From: Teratosphaeria epicoccoides
Taxonomy: Eukaryota; Ascomycota; Dothideomycetes; Mycosphaerellales; Teratosphaeriaceae
NCBI GenBank assembly: GCA_021401465.1
Contig: JADDMT010000003.1
Location: 1 to 64,000 of the forward strand
Length of the DNA: 64,000 bases
Direction: 5' to 3'
The first letter of the stretch is position 1. The number at the start of each line of letters is the position of its first letter. Both the position numbers and the translations under genes were made by a program. This document shows, in pieces, positions 21,367 through 32,300 of this stretch. The notes under the pieces were generated by a model that saw only the letters and a program-made list of their open reading frames with translations, did no database searches and was not told the DNA's origin.

Positions 21367-22334
21367 AGGGGCTGTGACGTGAAGTGTTGAGCATTACGGA
21401 TTTTTGTGCATAGTATTGTGCGTTGATCAGGCGCGGATCGGGTCCTACTTAGCTGGTATCAATGTATGTTTGACTGGTTCACAGAACAGCTGAAAGGCCA
21501 ACAGTTCTTTGCAAAGTAGTCAACGCAGATTGTGCCTTCAAGCATACTGCTGCACGTTTTGCAGTCAACTCACCGACATGACAGACCGCTTGTTGACTCG
21601 TGAGATTGCCGCTTGACACGCTTGACTGTATGTATATGTAGCGTGTGCCTGTGACCTCGTTGACTACTCGGCTGAACCGCTTCCTGGACATCCAGAGGTA
21701 CGTCTTCTGGCAACATTTTTGGGTCTTGCACGACATTCGGAGCTTGATGCCCTGTCCTCATGGCACTTGTTACCATCTTTCCTGTGGAGCGGACTCGTGT
21801 ACTCTTCCCAAACCATCCTGCCGTATTGCCGATTGGCTGGAATCCGGGAGCTGTTGACGCACAACTGCCCGATTGGGATTCAGACGCCGAGATAATCCAA
21901 AGGCCGCCGACATCAACGAGTTATGATTCGCTGGCCAGCGCGACACGCTCCAGATTTCCCCGCCTCGGGGTCATACTAGCGCAAGGAGAAACAGTACTTC
22001 CCGCACTTCCAACCACGTCCACACGTCTTTGTCCTCGTGACCATTGCAAAATGCATCGCTCTGCACGAGAAGTGACGAGGAGTCTGTCGGCGTTTGGCCA
22101 GGATCCACGATACGTACCAGTGTGGCCAGCATGCCCGTTCCCGAGGAGGCAGTTTCTCTCCTGAGCGGTGGGAGTCCGGATCAGGTGAGCCCCCTCCGAC
22201 GAGTTTGCAATCTCCACCCTCATTGTTGTTCCATCGCCGGAGCATCAAGCATCGTTGTTCCTGTCTGGCTTGAAGATTCTGCACTGCACTTGCTGTCGCG
22301 GCGCCCGTCCTTCCGGTCGTACTGTTGAGGCGCA
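21367..22334. other. Long intergenic region upstream of the sugar transporter
   Basis: There are overlapping frames on both strands up to about 155 codons, none with recognisable domains. A CCAAT box in reverse (attgg) lies at about 21831. Nothing else is seen. Confidence 0.35.
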
Positions 22335-24008
22335 ATGGCGACGAACGATGAGTTGACGATGGACACCAAACCAAAGGTCTCGGACGAAGTGATGTTGAAC
22401 GAGCATCAGGCACGACACTTCGCGAAGCCGGCATTGGAGACACGAGACGCGTACTGTCGACCTGGAATCAGAGGTCTCTTCGACTCGAAGTTTGTGGCAT
22501 TGTGCGCAGCCTTCTCTGCACTTGGTGGCCTACTCTTCGGATATGACCAAGGTGTGGTCTCCGTTATCTTGGTCGAGGATCAATTCCTGGCTCGCTTCAC
22601 GAGGATCGCGGATGGGGTCTCCGGAGCTGGATTTTGGAAGGGCTTGCTTACCGCCATGATCGAGCTTGGTGCGCTGTTGGGCGCGCTGAATCAGAGCTGG
22701 CTTGCAGACAAGTATTCCCGGAAATACTCCATCGTCATCGCTGTGGTGGTATTCACGATCGGCTCGGCGCTGCAGACTGGAGCGCTAGACTACCCTATGC
22801 TTGTCGTGGCTCGCTTCATTGGTGGCGTGGGCATCGGTATGCTGTCAATGGTGGCACCGCTCTACATCAGCGAGATCAGCCCGCCAGAGATCAGGGGCAC
22901 CTTGCTTGTTCTGGAGGAATTCAGCATAGTGGCGGGCATTATCATCGCCTTCTGGATCACGTACGGCACTCGATACATTGCTAATGAATGGGCATGGCGA
23001 CTGCCATTCCTCCTGCAAATGATACCCGGTTTCGTCCTCGCAGTCGGCATTTTGTTCATTCCGTTCTCGCCCCGCTGGCTGGCCAGCAAAGGGAAGCACA
23101 ACGAGTCACTTCAAGCTCTATCGAAGCTTCGGGGCCTCCCTTCGACGGATGCCCGTGTTCAGCTTGAATGGTTTGACATCCGGGCAGAGGTCGCCCTTCA
23201 AAAGGAGCTGGCCGTCGAGCGCCACCCAGAGTTGCAGGATGGCTCAGTCTCGAGCCGCATCAAGCTGGAGCTAGCATCCTGGAGTGACTGCTTCATCAAA
23301 GCCTGGCGACGAACACACGTTGGAATGGGTCTAACGTTTTTCCAACAATTCGTTGGGATCAATGCTTTGATATACTATTCACCGACTTTGTTCAAGACCA
23401 TGGGTTTGGAATACAACATGCAGCTCATCATGTCAGGCGTGTTGAATATCCTACAAATTGTTGGCGTTGCAAGCTCTCTTTGGACCATGGACAGATTTGG
23501 TCGTAAGCCCATCCTTCTCGTAGGGTCAATCTGTATGTTCCTGGCCCACTTGATCATCGCGGTCCTTGTCGGCAAATTTTCGAACGATTGGACAGCTCAT
23601 CGCGCGGAGGGGTGGGCATCTGTCGCTCTGCTGCTCTTCTACATGGTTTCCTTCGGAGCTTCCTGGGGCCCAGTGCCGTGGGCAATGCCGGCTGAGATCT
23701 TCCCGTCGTCGCTCCGTGCCAAGGGAGTGGGTCTGTCAACTGCCAGCAATTGGTTCAACAACTTCATCATTGGCCTAATTACGCCTCCACTTGTCGAGAA
23801 CACTGGGTACGGAGCATACGTATTCTTTGCGGTGTTCTGCTTGCTCAGCTTTGTATGGACGTACATTTTCGTTCGCGAGACGAAGGGCAAGACGCTTGAA
23901 GAGATGGATCACGTGTTTGGAGATGTCAGCTCTGAAGCCGAAGAAGCGAGGCGTGAGAGAATCGAGGCGGATTTAGCAGCAAGGGAGGAGACTAGGGCTT
24001 CTGTGTAG
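22335..24008 (+). CDS. MFS sugar porter (hexose/quinate-type)
   Basis: This is a single-exon gene of 557 residues with about twelve hydrophobic segments and cytosolic ends, as in the fungal sugar porter family of plasma-membrane proton symporters. Signatures are GGLLFGYDQGVVSVI at TM1, the loop motif ADKYSRKYSI, VARFIGGVGIGMLSMVAPLY, SEISPPEIRGTL, the loop FIPFSPRWLASKGK (Phe-Ser in place of the common PESPRWL), FFQQFVGINALIYYSPTLF, MDRFGRKPILLVG, VPWAMPAEIFPSSLRAKG and ETKGKTLEEMDHVFG. An N-terminal tail of about 60 residues precedes TM1. Substrate cannot be read from the sequence; the GxxxG-rich TM5 and QQFVGINA are shared by glucose, quinate and inositol carriers. Confidence 0.93.
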   Translation: MATNDELTMDTKPKVSDEVMLNEHQARHFAKPALETRDAYCRPGIRGLFDSKFVALCAAFSALGGLLFGYDQGVVSVILVEDQFLARFTRIADGVSGAGFWKGLLTAMIELGALLGALNQSWLADKYSRKYSIVIAVVVFTIGSALQTGALDYPMLVVARFIGGVGIGMLSMVAPLYISEISPPEIRGTLLVLEEFSIVAGIIIAFWITYGTRYIANEWAWRLPFLLQMIPGFVLAVGILFIPFSPRWLASKGKHNESLQALSKLRGLPSTDARVQLEWFDIRAEVALQKELAVERHPELQDGSVSSRIKLELASWSDCFIKAWRRTHVGMGLTFFQQFVGINALIYYSPTLFKTMGLEYNMQLIMSGVLNILQIVGVASSLWTMDRFGRKPILLVGSICMFLAHLIIAVLVGKFSNDWTAHRAEGWASVALLLFYMVSFGASWGPVPWAMPAEIFPSSLRAKGVGLSTASNWFNNFIIGLITPPLVENTGYGAYVFFAVFCLLSFVWTYIFVRETKGKTLEEMDHVFGDVSSEAEEARRERIEADLAAREETRASV

Positions 24009-24455
24009 GATGCTGCGAAATAAGATTTGAGATGCTTTCAAGCGTTGGTGTAGGATGCCTGAAGAGGATGTTATGCCACATTCGCAATGATAAATTGAGC
24101 AATCACTACGACGTGACCGGCCCTTCTACTCTTGTGCTGATTGCTACTAAGGGTCAGATGATTCGTCGCCAGCTGCGAGAGGCTGGCGAATGTTCAATCT
24201 TTGAAATACAGAAGGATTCGGGGGCACTCTGAAACATCACCAAACGCTACCCTTGGCATTCCACAGATAGTAGAAGCAACTGTCGCAACCCGACCATAGC
24301 GCTGGCCATCATGAACACCACTGGTCGGCGACTCGGTGAACATCAGTCGCAAGCTTCCGCCTCCTCACGACTCCATCGCTTCTCTGTCACACTGGCCTGC
24401 TCAGCCCGCAACGTGCACTTCGTCTAGGCGACACCGAAGCAACCACCGCCAGCTT
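24009..24455. other. Intergenic, nothing recognised
   Basis: This is the 3' side of the sugar transporter and of the minus-strand unknown gene, which converge here. Confidence 0.4.
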
Positions 24456-25133
24456 CTAACGGCCACGAACTGATTCGAAGATTCTCTCGTTGAATGCGAT
24501 GTTCTCCCAATACTGCTTGTGTCGCTCATCACCGTCGTCGTGGACGTCAGTCGCAGGGAGCAGGTCCGGCTCGCGTCTCATTCTTGTGAGGATCTCGAAG
24601 ATATGGCTCGCGAGTTCCGGGTCTTCGATGTCGTCGACGTCGAACGCCTCTTCGTCGCTTCCATCGAGGCTGAGCGAGTTGCCGTCCTCGTCCTCGTCCT
24701 CGTCTTCGACGGTAATGGCTTGGCTGAGGGTCCTGGCAGGCTCTGCGCGGTTCAGGGTGCTTGTGGTCCGAGCGTTGACTGCGACGGTAGATCGCTCTTC
24801 GGCTGCGCCCTGAGGGATGAGACTGACTTTCGCATCGCTTGAGGATGGATTGCTGCTGTCAAGCTTTGGAGCCGCGGATGCTTTACGGATGCGACCAGGC
24901 AGCTGTCGGTGTTGACCTGCCTTGAAGCAGAGAAGACGCCGGAACGCGCTGAGTAGCTGACACATTCTGACAATCTGTGACAGGTTGTTTGCAGTGGTGG
25001 AAACAGAGCGGACGAGAAGGTTGATCATAAGATGAATTTGGGATCTTGCAACAGATGTCCTACAATTATTCTTTCGAACTGTTTCTCGACATTCACAAGT
25101 CGCTGATTCGCATAGGCCATATCGTGCTTTCAC
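24456..25133 (-). CDS. Unknown protein, copy A of a tandem pair
   Basis: The frame is open for 225 codons; a later ATG at 24965 (MCQLLSAFRRLL) is an equally good start. The middle is Ser/Ala-rich and then strongly acidic (EDEDEDEDGNSLSLDGSDEE). The C-terminal 70 residues carry a block shared with the next gene upstream: IEDPELASHIFEILTRMRRE, then DLLPATD, and WENIAFNERIFE. I recognise no family. The shared block and identical orientation 10 bases from the neighbour indicate tandem duplication. The shared block, about 65 residues, is probably the functional part. Confidence 0.55.
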   Translation of the reverse strand: MKARYGLCESATCECRETVRKNNCRTSVARSQIHLMINLLVRSVSTTANNLSQIVRMCQLLSAFRRLLCFKAGQHRQLPGRIRKASAAPKLDSSNPSSSDAKVSLIPQGAAEERSTVAVNARTTSTLNRAEPARTLSQAITVEDEDEDEDGNSLSLDGSDEEAFDVDDIEDPELASHIFEILTRMRREPDLLPATDVHDDGDERHKQYWENIAFNERIFESVRGR

Positions 25134-25142
25134 ATAAGGCTT

Positions 25143-25832
25143 TTAGCCGCAGCAGACACTGGCAACACTGCGCAACGAATGCTTCCGCCGTTCAAATATC
25201 TTCTTGTTGAACTCCACGTCCTCCCAACTCCATACGTACCGACCAGGACCTGCATGTCGGTCTGACGTGGACGGTAACCACCAGGGGTCCCCTCTCATGT
25301 AAGTCAAAATGTCTTGAAAATGCGCAGCGAGCTTATCGTCCTCGACGCCTGTCATATCGAACATTGCTTCTTCAGCAGTGGCATAGCCTTCTTCGCTTAG
25401 CATATCGCTGTCTCCGCCCGCAAAGCCATGGGTTTTGGGATCCACTTGTGGCTGACCGTCTACTGGTGGATGACGCTCTGCGTCTGGGAAGAACGGGAGG
25501 CCGATTGTACTGAAGACAATGCCCATGATTGTTGTGTAATAGTCGCTGCAACTGTTAGCTTGAGCTTTGGATTGTAGTCGTAGAACAAGTATTTGGGCCG
25601 GGTCAATCTGAACGAGCTCCAGACCTATTCTGGGGAACAATGTGTCGTAGGGCGCTGAGACAAAGATGCGGATGGTACCAAGCCATGGTCCCAAGCACAA
25701 TGGGCAACACCACGGTTCCTTTGTAATCAAGAACATAGCGATGTACCCAAGCCTGACCCGCGCGAGACGTCGTCCGGCTGACATTGGATCGACCCTTGAG
25801 TGCTTGTCATCGGAAGGTATCCCAGAAGACAC
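25143..25832 (-). CDS. Unknown protein, copy B of a tandem pair
   Basis: The frame is open for 229 codons; an internal ATG at 25526 (MGIVFSTIGLPFFPD) could be the real start, since the upstream part looks less protein-like and may contain an intron. Its C-terminal block (VEDDKLAAHFQDILTYMRGD, WWLPSTSD, SWEDVEFNKKIFERRK) aligns with copy A without large gaps; conserved positions are E-D, L-A-x-H, I-L-T-x-M-R, L-P, W-E and F-N-x-x-I-F-E. No signal peptide or clear membrane segment lies in the C-terminal half. Function is unknown. Confidence 0.5.
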   Translation of the reverse strand: MSSGIPSDDKHSRVDPMSAGRRLARVRLGYIAMFLITKEPWCCPLCLGPWLGTIRIFVSAPYDTLFPRIGLELVQIDPAQILVLRLQSKAQANSCSDYYTTIMGIVFSTIGLPFFPDAERHPPVDGQPQVDPKTHGFAGGDSDMLSEEGYATAEEAMFDMTGVEDDKLAAHFQDILTYMRGDPWWLPSTSDRHAGPGRYVWSWEDVEFNKKIFERRKHSLRSVASVCCG

Positions 25833-25995
25833 ATTCGTCCGTCCTTGCCTACGTGATGCTAACCAATCGATTGAGGGCGAGTCTCCATGGCATGTAAGTA
25901 CAGATTTACATCTCCAATATACGACTCAGCCGCTGCGGAGCTCCTCAAGTCCAAGTCCATGCTTCATACTTCGATCGTCGTATCTCGACACGACG

Positions 25996-26709
25996 CTACT
26001 CATCGTTAACTCTACCATTCGCCGACGCCACGTCTGGAGCCTTCTCAGCAGCGGTCTTTGCATGGTAGTAACCCGTGATCGACGTGCCGTCCTCGGCGGT
26101 CAGATCGAGCGGTACACCATCGTATCCAGGACGTCGAACGTCGACCATCTCAGCCGGAGGAGAGAGAATACCTTGATACGTGGTTAGCAGTGTTTGTAAG
26201 CATGAGTGTGTCTTGAACGTCTTACCCATCGCTAGCCGCCGGTGTCTTGCCCGCTCCATAGCTTGCTCCCGGTTTCGAATCTCCGTATCCCAGCTTCCCT
26301 TGGCTGGCAGCCCACGATGCCTTCTCCCGTCACAATCTCGCTGCTCCCATGCGTCGACGTCGGCCTGCAAATACTTGTCTGCAAGGCTCCAGAAAACCTC
26401 GCCTCGCGTGAACGGTGGCGCGAGCATGCTGAGATACTCGATAAGGCCAATCCTCGTTTCGTTCTTTGCGACGATGCGAGTCACTTTCAGAGCTCCACGC
26501 TCGTCATACGCATCTGCAAGTCGTGGATCATTCTCGTCTACTACAGTGTAGCTCGGCGCGGTAGGTGAGGGTGCCATGACTGCACCATTGAAGCGGACGC
26601 GCTTTGTTGCTCTCTGCTCGTTCTCGGAGTCGGATGGACGTCTCGTTCGCATGGCGAGCGCCTTGCGTGGGTTGATCGTAATGGAAGTGCTAGACTTCTT
26701 CGGTGCCAT
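25996..26709 (-). CDS. Unknown basic-then-helical protein with an in-frame intron
   Basis: The frame is open from the ATG at 26709, 237 codons. Residues 1-45 are basic with nuclear-localisation-like stretches (ATKRVRF). Residues 65-150 look folded (IGLIEYLSMLAPPFTRGEVF, SLADKYLQADVDAWEQRD). Positions 26225 down to 26172 read gtaagac...gctaac...caag on the minus strand, a convincing 54-base intron whose length is a multiple of three and which holds no stop. The spliced form is therefore about 219 residues and the unspliced one 237. No known domain is recognised. It lies head-to-tail with the tandem pair, all on the minus strand, but shares no visible similarity with it. Confidence 0.55.
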   Translation of the reverse strand: MAPKKSSTSITINPRKALAMRTRRPSDSENEQRATKRVRFNGAVMAPSPTAPSYTVVDENDPRLADAYDERGALKVTRIVAKNETRIGLIEYLSMLAPPFTRGEVFWSLADKYLQADVDAWEQRDCDGRRHRGLPAKGSWDTEIRNREQAMERARHRRLAMGKTFKTHSCLQTLLTTYQGILSPPAEMVDVRRPGYDGVPLDLTAEDGTSITGYYHAKTAAEKAPDVASANGRVNDE

Positions 26710-27247
26710 TCTCGCAGGGCTTTGTTGCGGAGCAGTGTCGCTTGTTGTGTGCGTCGTATTGTCTTGGTGCAGGGCGCAGCAGTCCGAGCAGCAAACGGCT
26801 TACAGCTGTCCTGGCTTGAGCTCCCTTCTATACGTGAATGGCTGTGTCGATCCTTGGAACAATACGAAATGGTTGATGGGAAGTGGAGGGACGAAGGTTG
26901 CGTATGCTTGGTTTGTAGGACGAAGACGAAGCAAAAGACTGCGAGTTAGAAGTTTAATATTGTAAACCCGCGTCAGGCGTGATTGAATCAAATCGCAGCT
27001 GGCTCGTGAATGTGGGAAGCCCGCCATACCAAAGCGGGCCACAAAGAAGCCAAGATATGCGCCGAGTAGCGGATTGCAGCAAGAGCACTTTCACAGATGC
27101 GCAAGCAAGTCACCTGGATCTCGAAGGCATTAGCAAGACTAGGATGATGAGAGTTGTCGGCGCATCGCCATGTCGCCGATGCACAAGAGCTGGGGTGGAC
27201 ATATCCCAGGGGAGAAGGGAGAAAGGAGAACAAAGCGCGACTCACCG

Positions 27248-27490
27248 TCATACTTCAACCGCTTCTTCTAGCTGCGAGATGAACATCTCAGCGCCAGCGA
27301 TCTGTACGAGCAAATGATAAGTTTCGTAGGCGACTTCACGCTCCGCGATGCACCATCTCGAATGCACCACCTCGTCTCCCTTTTGACGAGCTTCAGGTGT
27401 CTGGACTGTAACCGGCAACGGCATCTGCGATATTCGCGCGTCTTCGTTGCTTCGCGCCGAAAGCATCGGCCGACCCGTTGGGCACAGCAA
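27248..27490 (-). CDS. Possible small protein, unknown
   Basis: The codons from an internal ATG (MLSARSNEDARISQMPLPV) to a TGA at the end of EEAVEV give about 72 residues with a helical, charged C-terminal half. An upstream exon starting MTAFTPSGQ (27531) is possible but I could not find a frame-preserving join. No family is recognised. Confidence 0.3.
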   Translation of the reverse strand: MLCPTGRPMLSARSNEDARISQMPLPVTVQTPEARQKGDEVVHSRWCIAEREVAYETYHLLVQIAGAEMFISQLEEAVEV

Positions 27491-28477
27491 ACTGGAGATT
27501 GACCTTGACCGGACGGAGTGAAAGCCGTCATGTTGAATACTAGCTGGACCAGAGGAGCGGCATCGTATCGACCACTCTATAGCGCAAACAACAATACGCC
27601 CCGTGCAGGTCGACTTCGAATGACCTTGCTGGATGTCCCCAGAAAAGTGACGCTGCGATGAAAGCTGTGGAGAGAATGCCTCACACCTGGCTGAAGTGAA
27701 GTCAGCACGGCATGCAATGACCGGAGATGAGTAGCAAAGGAAGAGTGCATCCCGGAAGACGATAGCGGAAGCGGACGAGCATCAAGCTGTTGATATATGC
27801 CTGGAGACCTGAAGTTTGTGTGCAGAAGTATCCGATCTGCCAGCTCAAAGAGGGCCGTGCGTAGTAGGCCTTCGACGGTCCGTGGGCAAAGCCGCATTGT
27901 GGATGCTTTGGTCTGCTGGCATTGTATATGTGCAAGGACTAGAAGCCACGCAGTAGCGAGTGGCAATAAAGCCCACAAGCGAGATCTCTGACCTGCTTGT
28001 GGGTCCGCGCTTTGTGGGACAGAGTATTGGCCCTGGTTGCGCAGGCATGCTGAGCTGGAGCAGGTAATGCTCAAGCTATGCCCGCCCAGTGGAGTCTCCA
28101 CCGGTTCATTTCGATGGCATTGTATGCGATTGCGCATGGAGGAGCCCAGCAAACCAGCAGGCTGTATCGAATGGACCCTCGACCGGCATTGCGCTGACCA
28201 TTTGTGCTGCTGGCCACTGACACTACCAGAGGCTCAACTCCTAGGCTGTGGTCGTTGAAGCGATATTGACACAGCACTTCGTGATGAGGTTTCTAGCATT
28301 CGCAGGCATTGCCATTATCGACTTGCGCCGGCTCCTCATAGTCATGATAGTATGACTCTAGTGGGCTTTTGGATGTCATGTCAAGCTGCTTTCTTCATCG
28401 TACTAAATAGTTAGCCGCAGAGCAAATAGGTCAAGCAATTGTAGCTAATCCATGCATTGATTCCTAGCTTGTGTAAC

Positions 28478-28600
28478 GCGGGGAAGTCAGCGGCAGGTCA
28501 GCAATTGGCAAGCTTTGCCAGCTAATTGAACGGGGAATGATCAATTGAATTAGCTGGCAAGCCTGCTCATTCTACTTACTAATCTGCCGCAAGATTCCCC
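28478..28600. repeat. MITE-like imperfect inverted repeat
   Basis: The outer ends read ggggaagtcagcggcag on the left and ctgccgcaagattcccc on the right, near-reverse complements. The inner arms are an exact 13-base pair, ttgccagctaatt (28515-28527) and aattagctggcaa (28548-28560). Total length is about 120 bases with no coding capacity. This fits a miniature inverted-repeat element, but a target-site duplication is not obvious. Confidence 0.5.
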
Positions 28601-28603
28601 ACA

Positions 28604-28611
28604 TCACGTGA
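28604..28611. promoter_or_regulatory. TCACGTGA E-box palindrome
   Basis: It is an exact copy of the palindrome found upstream of aconitase at 18520-18527. It sits just outside the MITE-like repeat and about 700 bases upstream of the histidine kinase start. Function is inferred from the motif only. Confidence 0.3.
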
Positions 28612-29313
28612 CCAGTACTTTTCGAAGAACCAATCAGAGGGCAGAGTTGCGGTCAGATCTCCAGTCAGATAGCAAGACAAGCTTGCCAATAATGATGTTG
28701 AAGTCAAGCTCCACGAGCCCCAGAACCATGCGAAGCTTCACCAGGAGTCCACGTGGCCTGGATTTCGTCCCCGCGAAGAGACCTCGAAAAGGATGTTCCT
28801 GCATAGTCGCATGGACCATGCGAAGGACGGTCGTACAGACTATCTACGCGTAGGAATTGGGACAGAGTGACGGAGCGATCTCCATTCAATCTCGATGACT
28901 GTCTCGTCCGATCACCATCGGGCGGGATGCAAGTATTGAGGTCTTGCTGGAAAAGCACAATAATCATCATCATCATCATGATACGAACCCTAATGGATTG
29001 CGCGCTCCTGAAAGCTTGTATGTATAATACATAGTATGTTCGACGGCCCGCCGCGTAAGGAAGCGATCGCGGGTGGGGCTCTCGGGGGTGCATATCCCAA
29101 AGCAGGCGCAAGCGAGAAACACCTAGACACCCACGCGGGTGCATCGAAGGAGAACCTGGAACACCAGGACACACCTGCGTCGGCCTGTTCGGCTCTGCTC
29201 GTGGTGGTCACATTCTTGATGTCCTGTTCCCGTCTTCACCACTCCGCGCCGACCTGCGCATCTCGGCTCCTGAGGTCGCGTCGCTGTGAGCGAGAACACG
29301 ACACGCGCGGCAG

Positions 29314-32300
29314 ATGGACGAGAATGATGCCGTCCAGAGACAGGCAGCGGCAATACGGCGCTCGGAAAAGAGGCAGACAAGTCACCACCGGATTGTTCAC
29401 AAATATTATCAGCCTTGGCTAGATGCGCATGGTAGCACTCTGAACGTCGCCAACAATGTCGAAAGTATCGCAGCCCATGACCTTCACGGACAAGGCTACC
29501 GCCCGCGAAGCTCCCATGACAAGGCTCTCGTCGCCTTCGCTCAGCTGGCTGTCTTGCGCCTCGGCGTGAAGCGAGGTATGGTCTCATTGATCGACAATGA
29601 AAACCAGTATGTCTTGGCGGAGGCGACGCAAAGCTCGTTTATGACACGATCCGAGGACCCTGACCAAACTGGTTACAGTACGCCTCCGGATGTGTGGCTT
29701 GGGACTACTATCTTGAATCGACCAGATGCAGTCTGCGAGCATTGCATGACGGATACGGCGACAGCAGCGGACGCAGATGGAAGAAGATGGTCTTGCGGCG
29801 GTCTGGTGCTCTCGGATCTACGACTTGACGAGCGCTTCAAATATCGCTCGTATGTCAAGTCTGAACCAGGCGTAAGGTTTTACGCCGGTGTGCCCATATT
29901 GACAAGAGAAGGGCACGCCATCGGCGCCTACGCTGTCTCTGACCAAACGCCAAGGGACCGCAAGCTCAGTGTGGACGAGCTGAAGTTCATGCAGGAAATG
30001 GCTCAGGCCGTTATGGACCATCTCGAATGGGCACGAGATCGCGTAGATCGCTTCAAAGGCGAGAGGATCGTAAGAGGCCTAACTGCATTCATTGAGGGTA
30101 AGCAGAGCGACCAATATTCCTGCGCAGTGACTTTACAACCTTAAAAAGGATGACTAACGCTTGAGGCGGTTGCTTGCTTGATCCAATGTCTTTTGACATC
30201 GCCATGAGCAGTTCAACGAGCCATCAACGCCTAATTCGTCAGTCAAATGGTTGATGCAGAAAGTTGTCAAAGGTCGCTTCCTCACGGAGCCATGGACTGA
30301 CGTGCTTTCCGTCGCTTCTAGGTTGCTCATCTATTGATCCTCTGCCTCGCGAGAAAGAATTGGCCTGGTCTGGAGGTCGAGTCGGCGAGAGCAGCAGTCC
30401 TGCGACCAGTCCTGGTTCAACGCCCCGTCCAAATCTGGTATCGAGAAACTCATTTGAGAGGAAGCCTGGCCAGCCACACGCACATTGCAGACCGGACAAA
30501 ATGTCGCGGATGTACGAACGTGCGACACAGATCTTGCGGGAGAGCACATTAGCCGATGGTGCAGTAATCTTTGGCGCTGCTTCCGGATTAGTAGGCCGCT
30601 CTTCTAGCATGAAAGTCATGTCAGACATGGGCAATGAGCAAGTGGACGGTGCGACAGGCCGACGAGAGGTTCCCAAAGCTCACTCTCCTGGTTCCGAGTC
30701 TGGAGGTCACAGCACAACCTCTGGCTCAGACTCTGACGTCAGTCCATCGACACGCCCATGCAAGATTTTGGCCCTCAGCCTTGCGGACGAGCGAGCCCAG
30801 GAGGACATTGAGCAGAAGTCGGCTCTCAGTCACGGGACTCTGGAGAGATATAGAAAGCTGTTCCCGAAAGGCAAGACATTCCATTTCACTGACAAAGGGT
30901 CTGGTTGTTCGTCCGGCGACGACAGTCTATCGGATCAAGATAGGCACAAGCCCTGGCATAAAGGACGATTGGACCATAAGGAACTGCTCAGAAAGATCCC
31001 GGGCGCGAAGAGCGTGACATTCCTACCATTATACGATTATGCAGAGGAGAGACTCATAGCCGGCTGCTTCTTATGGACGTCGGTTAACGGCCGAATGATG
31101 AACCTGGATGATGACATGAGTCATCTACACGCCTTTGGGAACAGCATTATGAGCGAAGGCGCACGTATCGATGCGCAGAAGAACGAGGCTGCCAAGACTA
31201 CATTCATCGCCAGCATGTCTCACGAGCTACGCAGTCCCCTTCACGGCATTCTCGGCGCCACAGAGTTCCTCCAAGATACAGCTGCAGACTCTTACCAAGC
31301 AGGACTCATAACATCAATCATAACGTAAGTTCACTGACCCTTGCAATTTTTCAAGACACATGAATCCTGACGGTTGGATTCAGATGCGGCAGGACATTAT
31401 TGGACACATTGAACCACGTCCTAGATTACAGCAAGATCAACAAGCTCGGACGAGCACAGATGCGGCGAAATGCCAAGCAAAATAAGCTTGTTAACATAGC
31501 GTCTGACTCGTCACTCGAGAGCATCAACATGACCGCAGAATTCGACCTCGCTGTTCTGGTCGAGGAAGTCGTTGAGGCTGTAACAGCTGGTCACGCTTTC
31601 AAGAAAACGGACACCGTCGCGTCATCCGCGGGCACCAGCAATGCCTCAACACCAATTGCTGGCCATCAAGGCACCGTATCTGTAATGCTCGACGTTTCAC
31701 CGAGGGAGTCGTGGAGAGTGAAGACGCAGCCAGGTGCAGTGCGACGCATCATCATGAATTTGCTCGGAAATGCCCTCAAGTATACAAGCCAGGGTTTCGT
31801 TTTGGTGTCTATGAGAGTGCAGGAGAGCACCAGTAGCGGCAAGCTTAGCGCCTTGATCCAAGTCGCCGATACAGGCAAAGGCATGAGCGAAGAGTTCCAG
31901 TCGCAGCGACTCTTCGTACCATTCAGCCAGGAGGATTCCTTTCAGCCTGGGACTGGACTTGGATTATCGATTGTGAAACAGATTGCAGACTCGCTCAGCG
32001 CGTCCGTCGAGGTCAGGAGCGAGCAGGGAGTCGGCACCGAGATCGATGTGCACATGTCGCTGCCAACTGCCACAACGCCAATTGCGGACAAAACGGATCC
32101 CAATGACATACAAGCTGTCGAGAAGCTGACCAAAGGCTTACGGCTCGGTTTGCTGGACACTGGAGCCGACCAAACGAGTGCACAGCCGCGCCCAGACAAG
32201 AACATAGCGAAGAAACTCGAGGACACGTTAACCCGCACGTGTCGGGAGTGGTTTGGGATGAAGGCTTGCACGCCTCCCATTAGCAGTGCAATGGCCTGCG

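Larger units (their letters stand above)
26710..29313. other. Long stretch without a firm gene
   Basis: A minus-strand frame at 27248-27490 ending in EREVAYETYHLLVQIAGAEM looks mildly protein-like (about 70 residues from an internal ATG) and could be a small gene. A 191-codon minus frame at 27577-28152 has no domain-like content. The MITE-like repeat at 28478-28600 and a TCACGTGA palindrome at 28604-28611 are listed separately. The rest is promoter-like DNA before the histidine kinase. Confidence 0.35.

Noticed and set aside
27577..28152. 191-codon minus-strand frame
   Set aside because: No domain-like content, and composition resembles the surrounding non-coding DNA; insufficient to call a gene.
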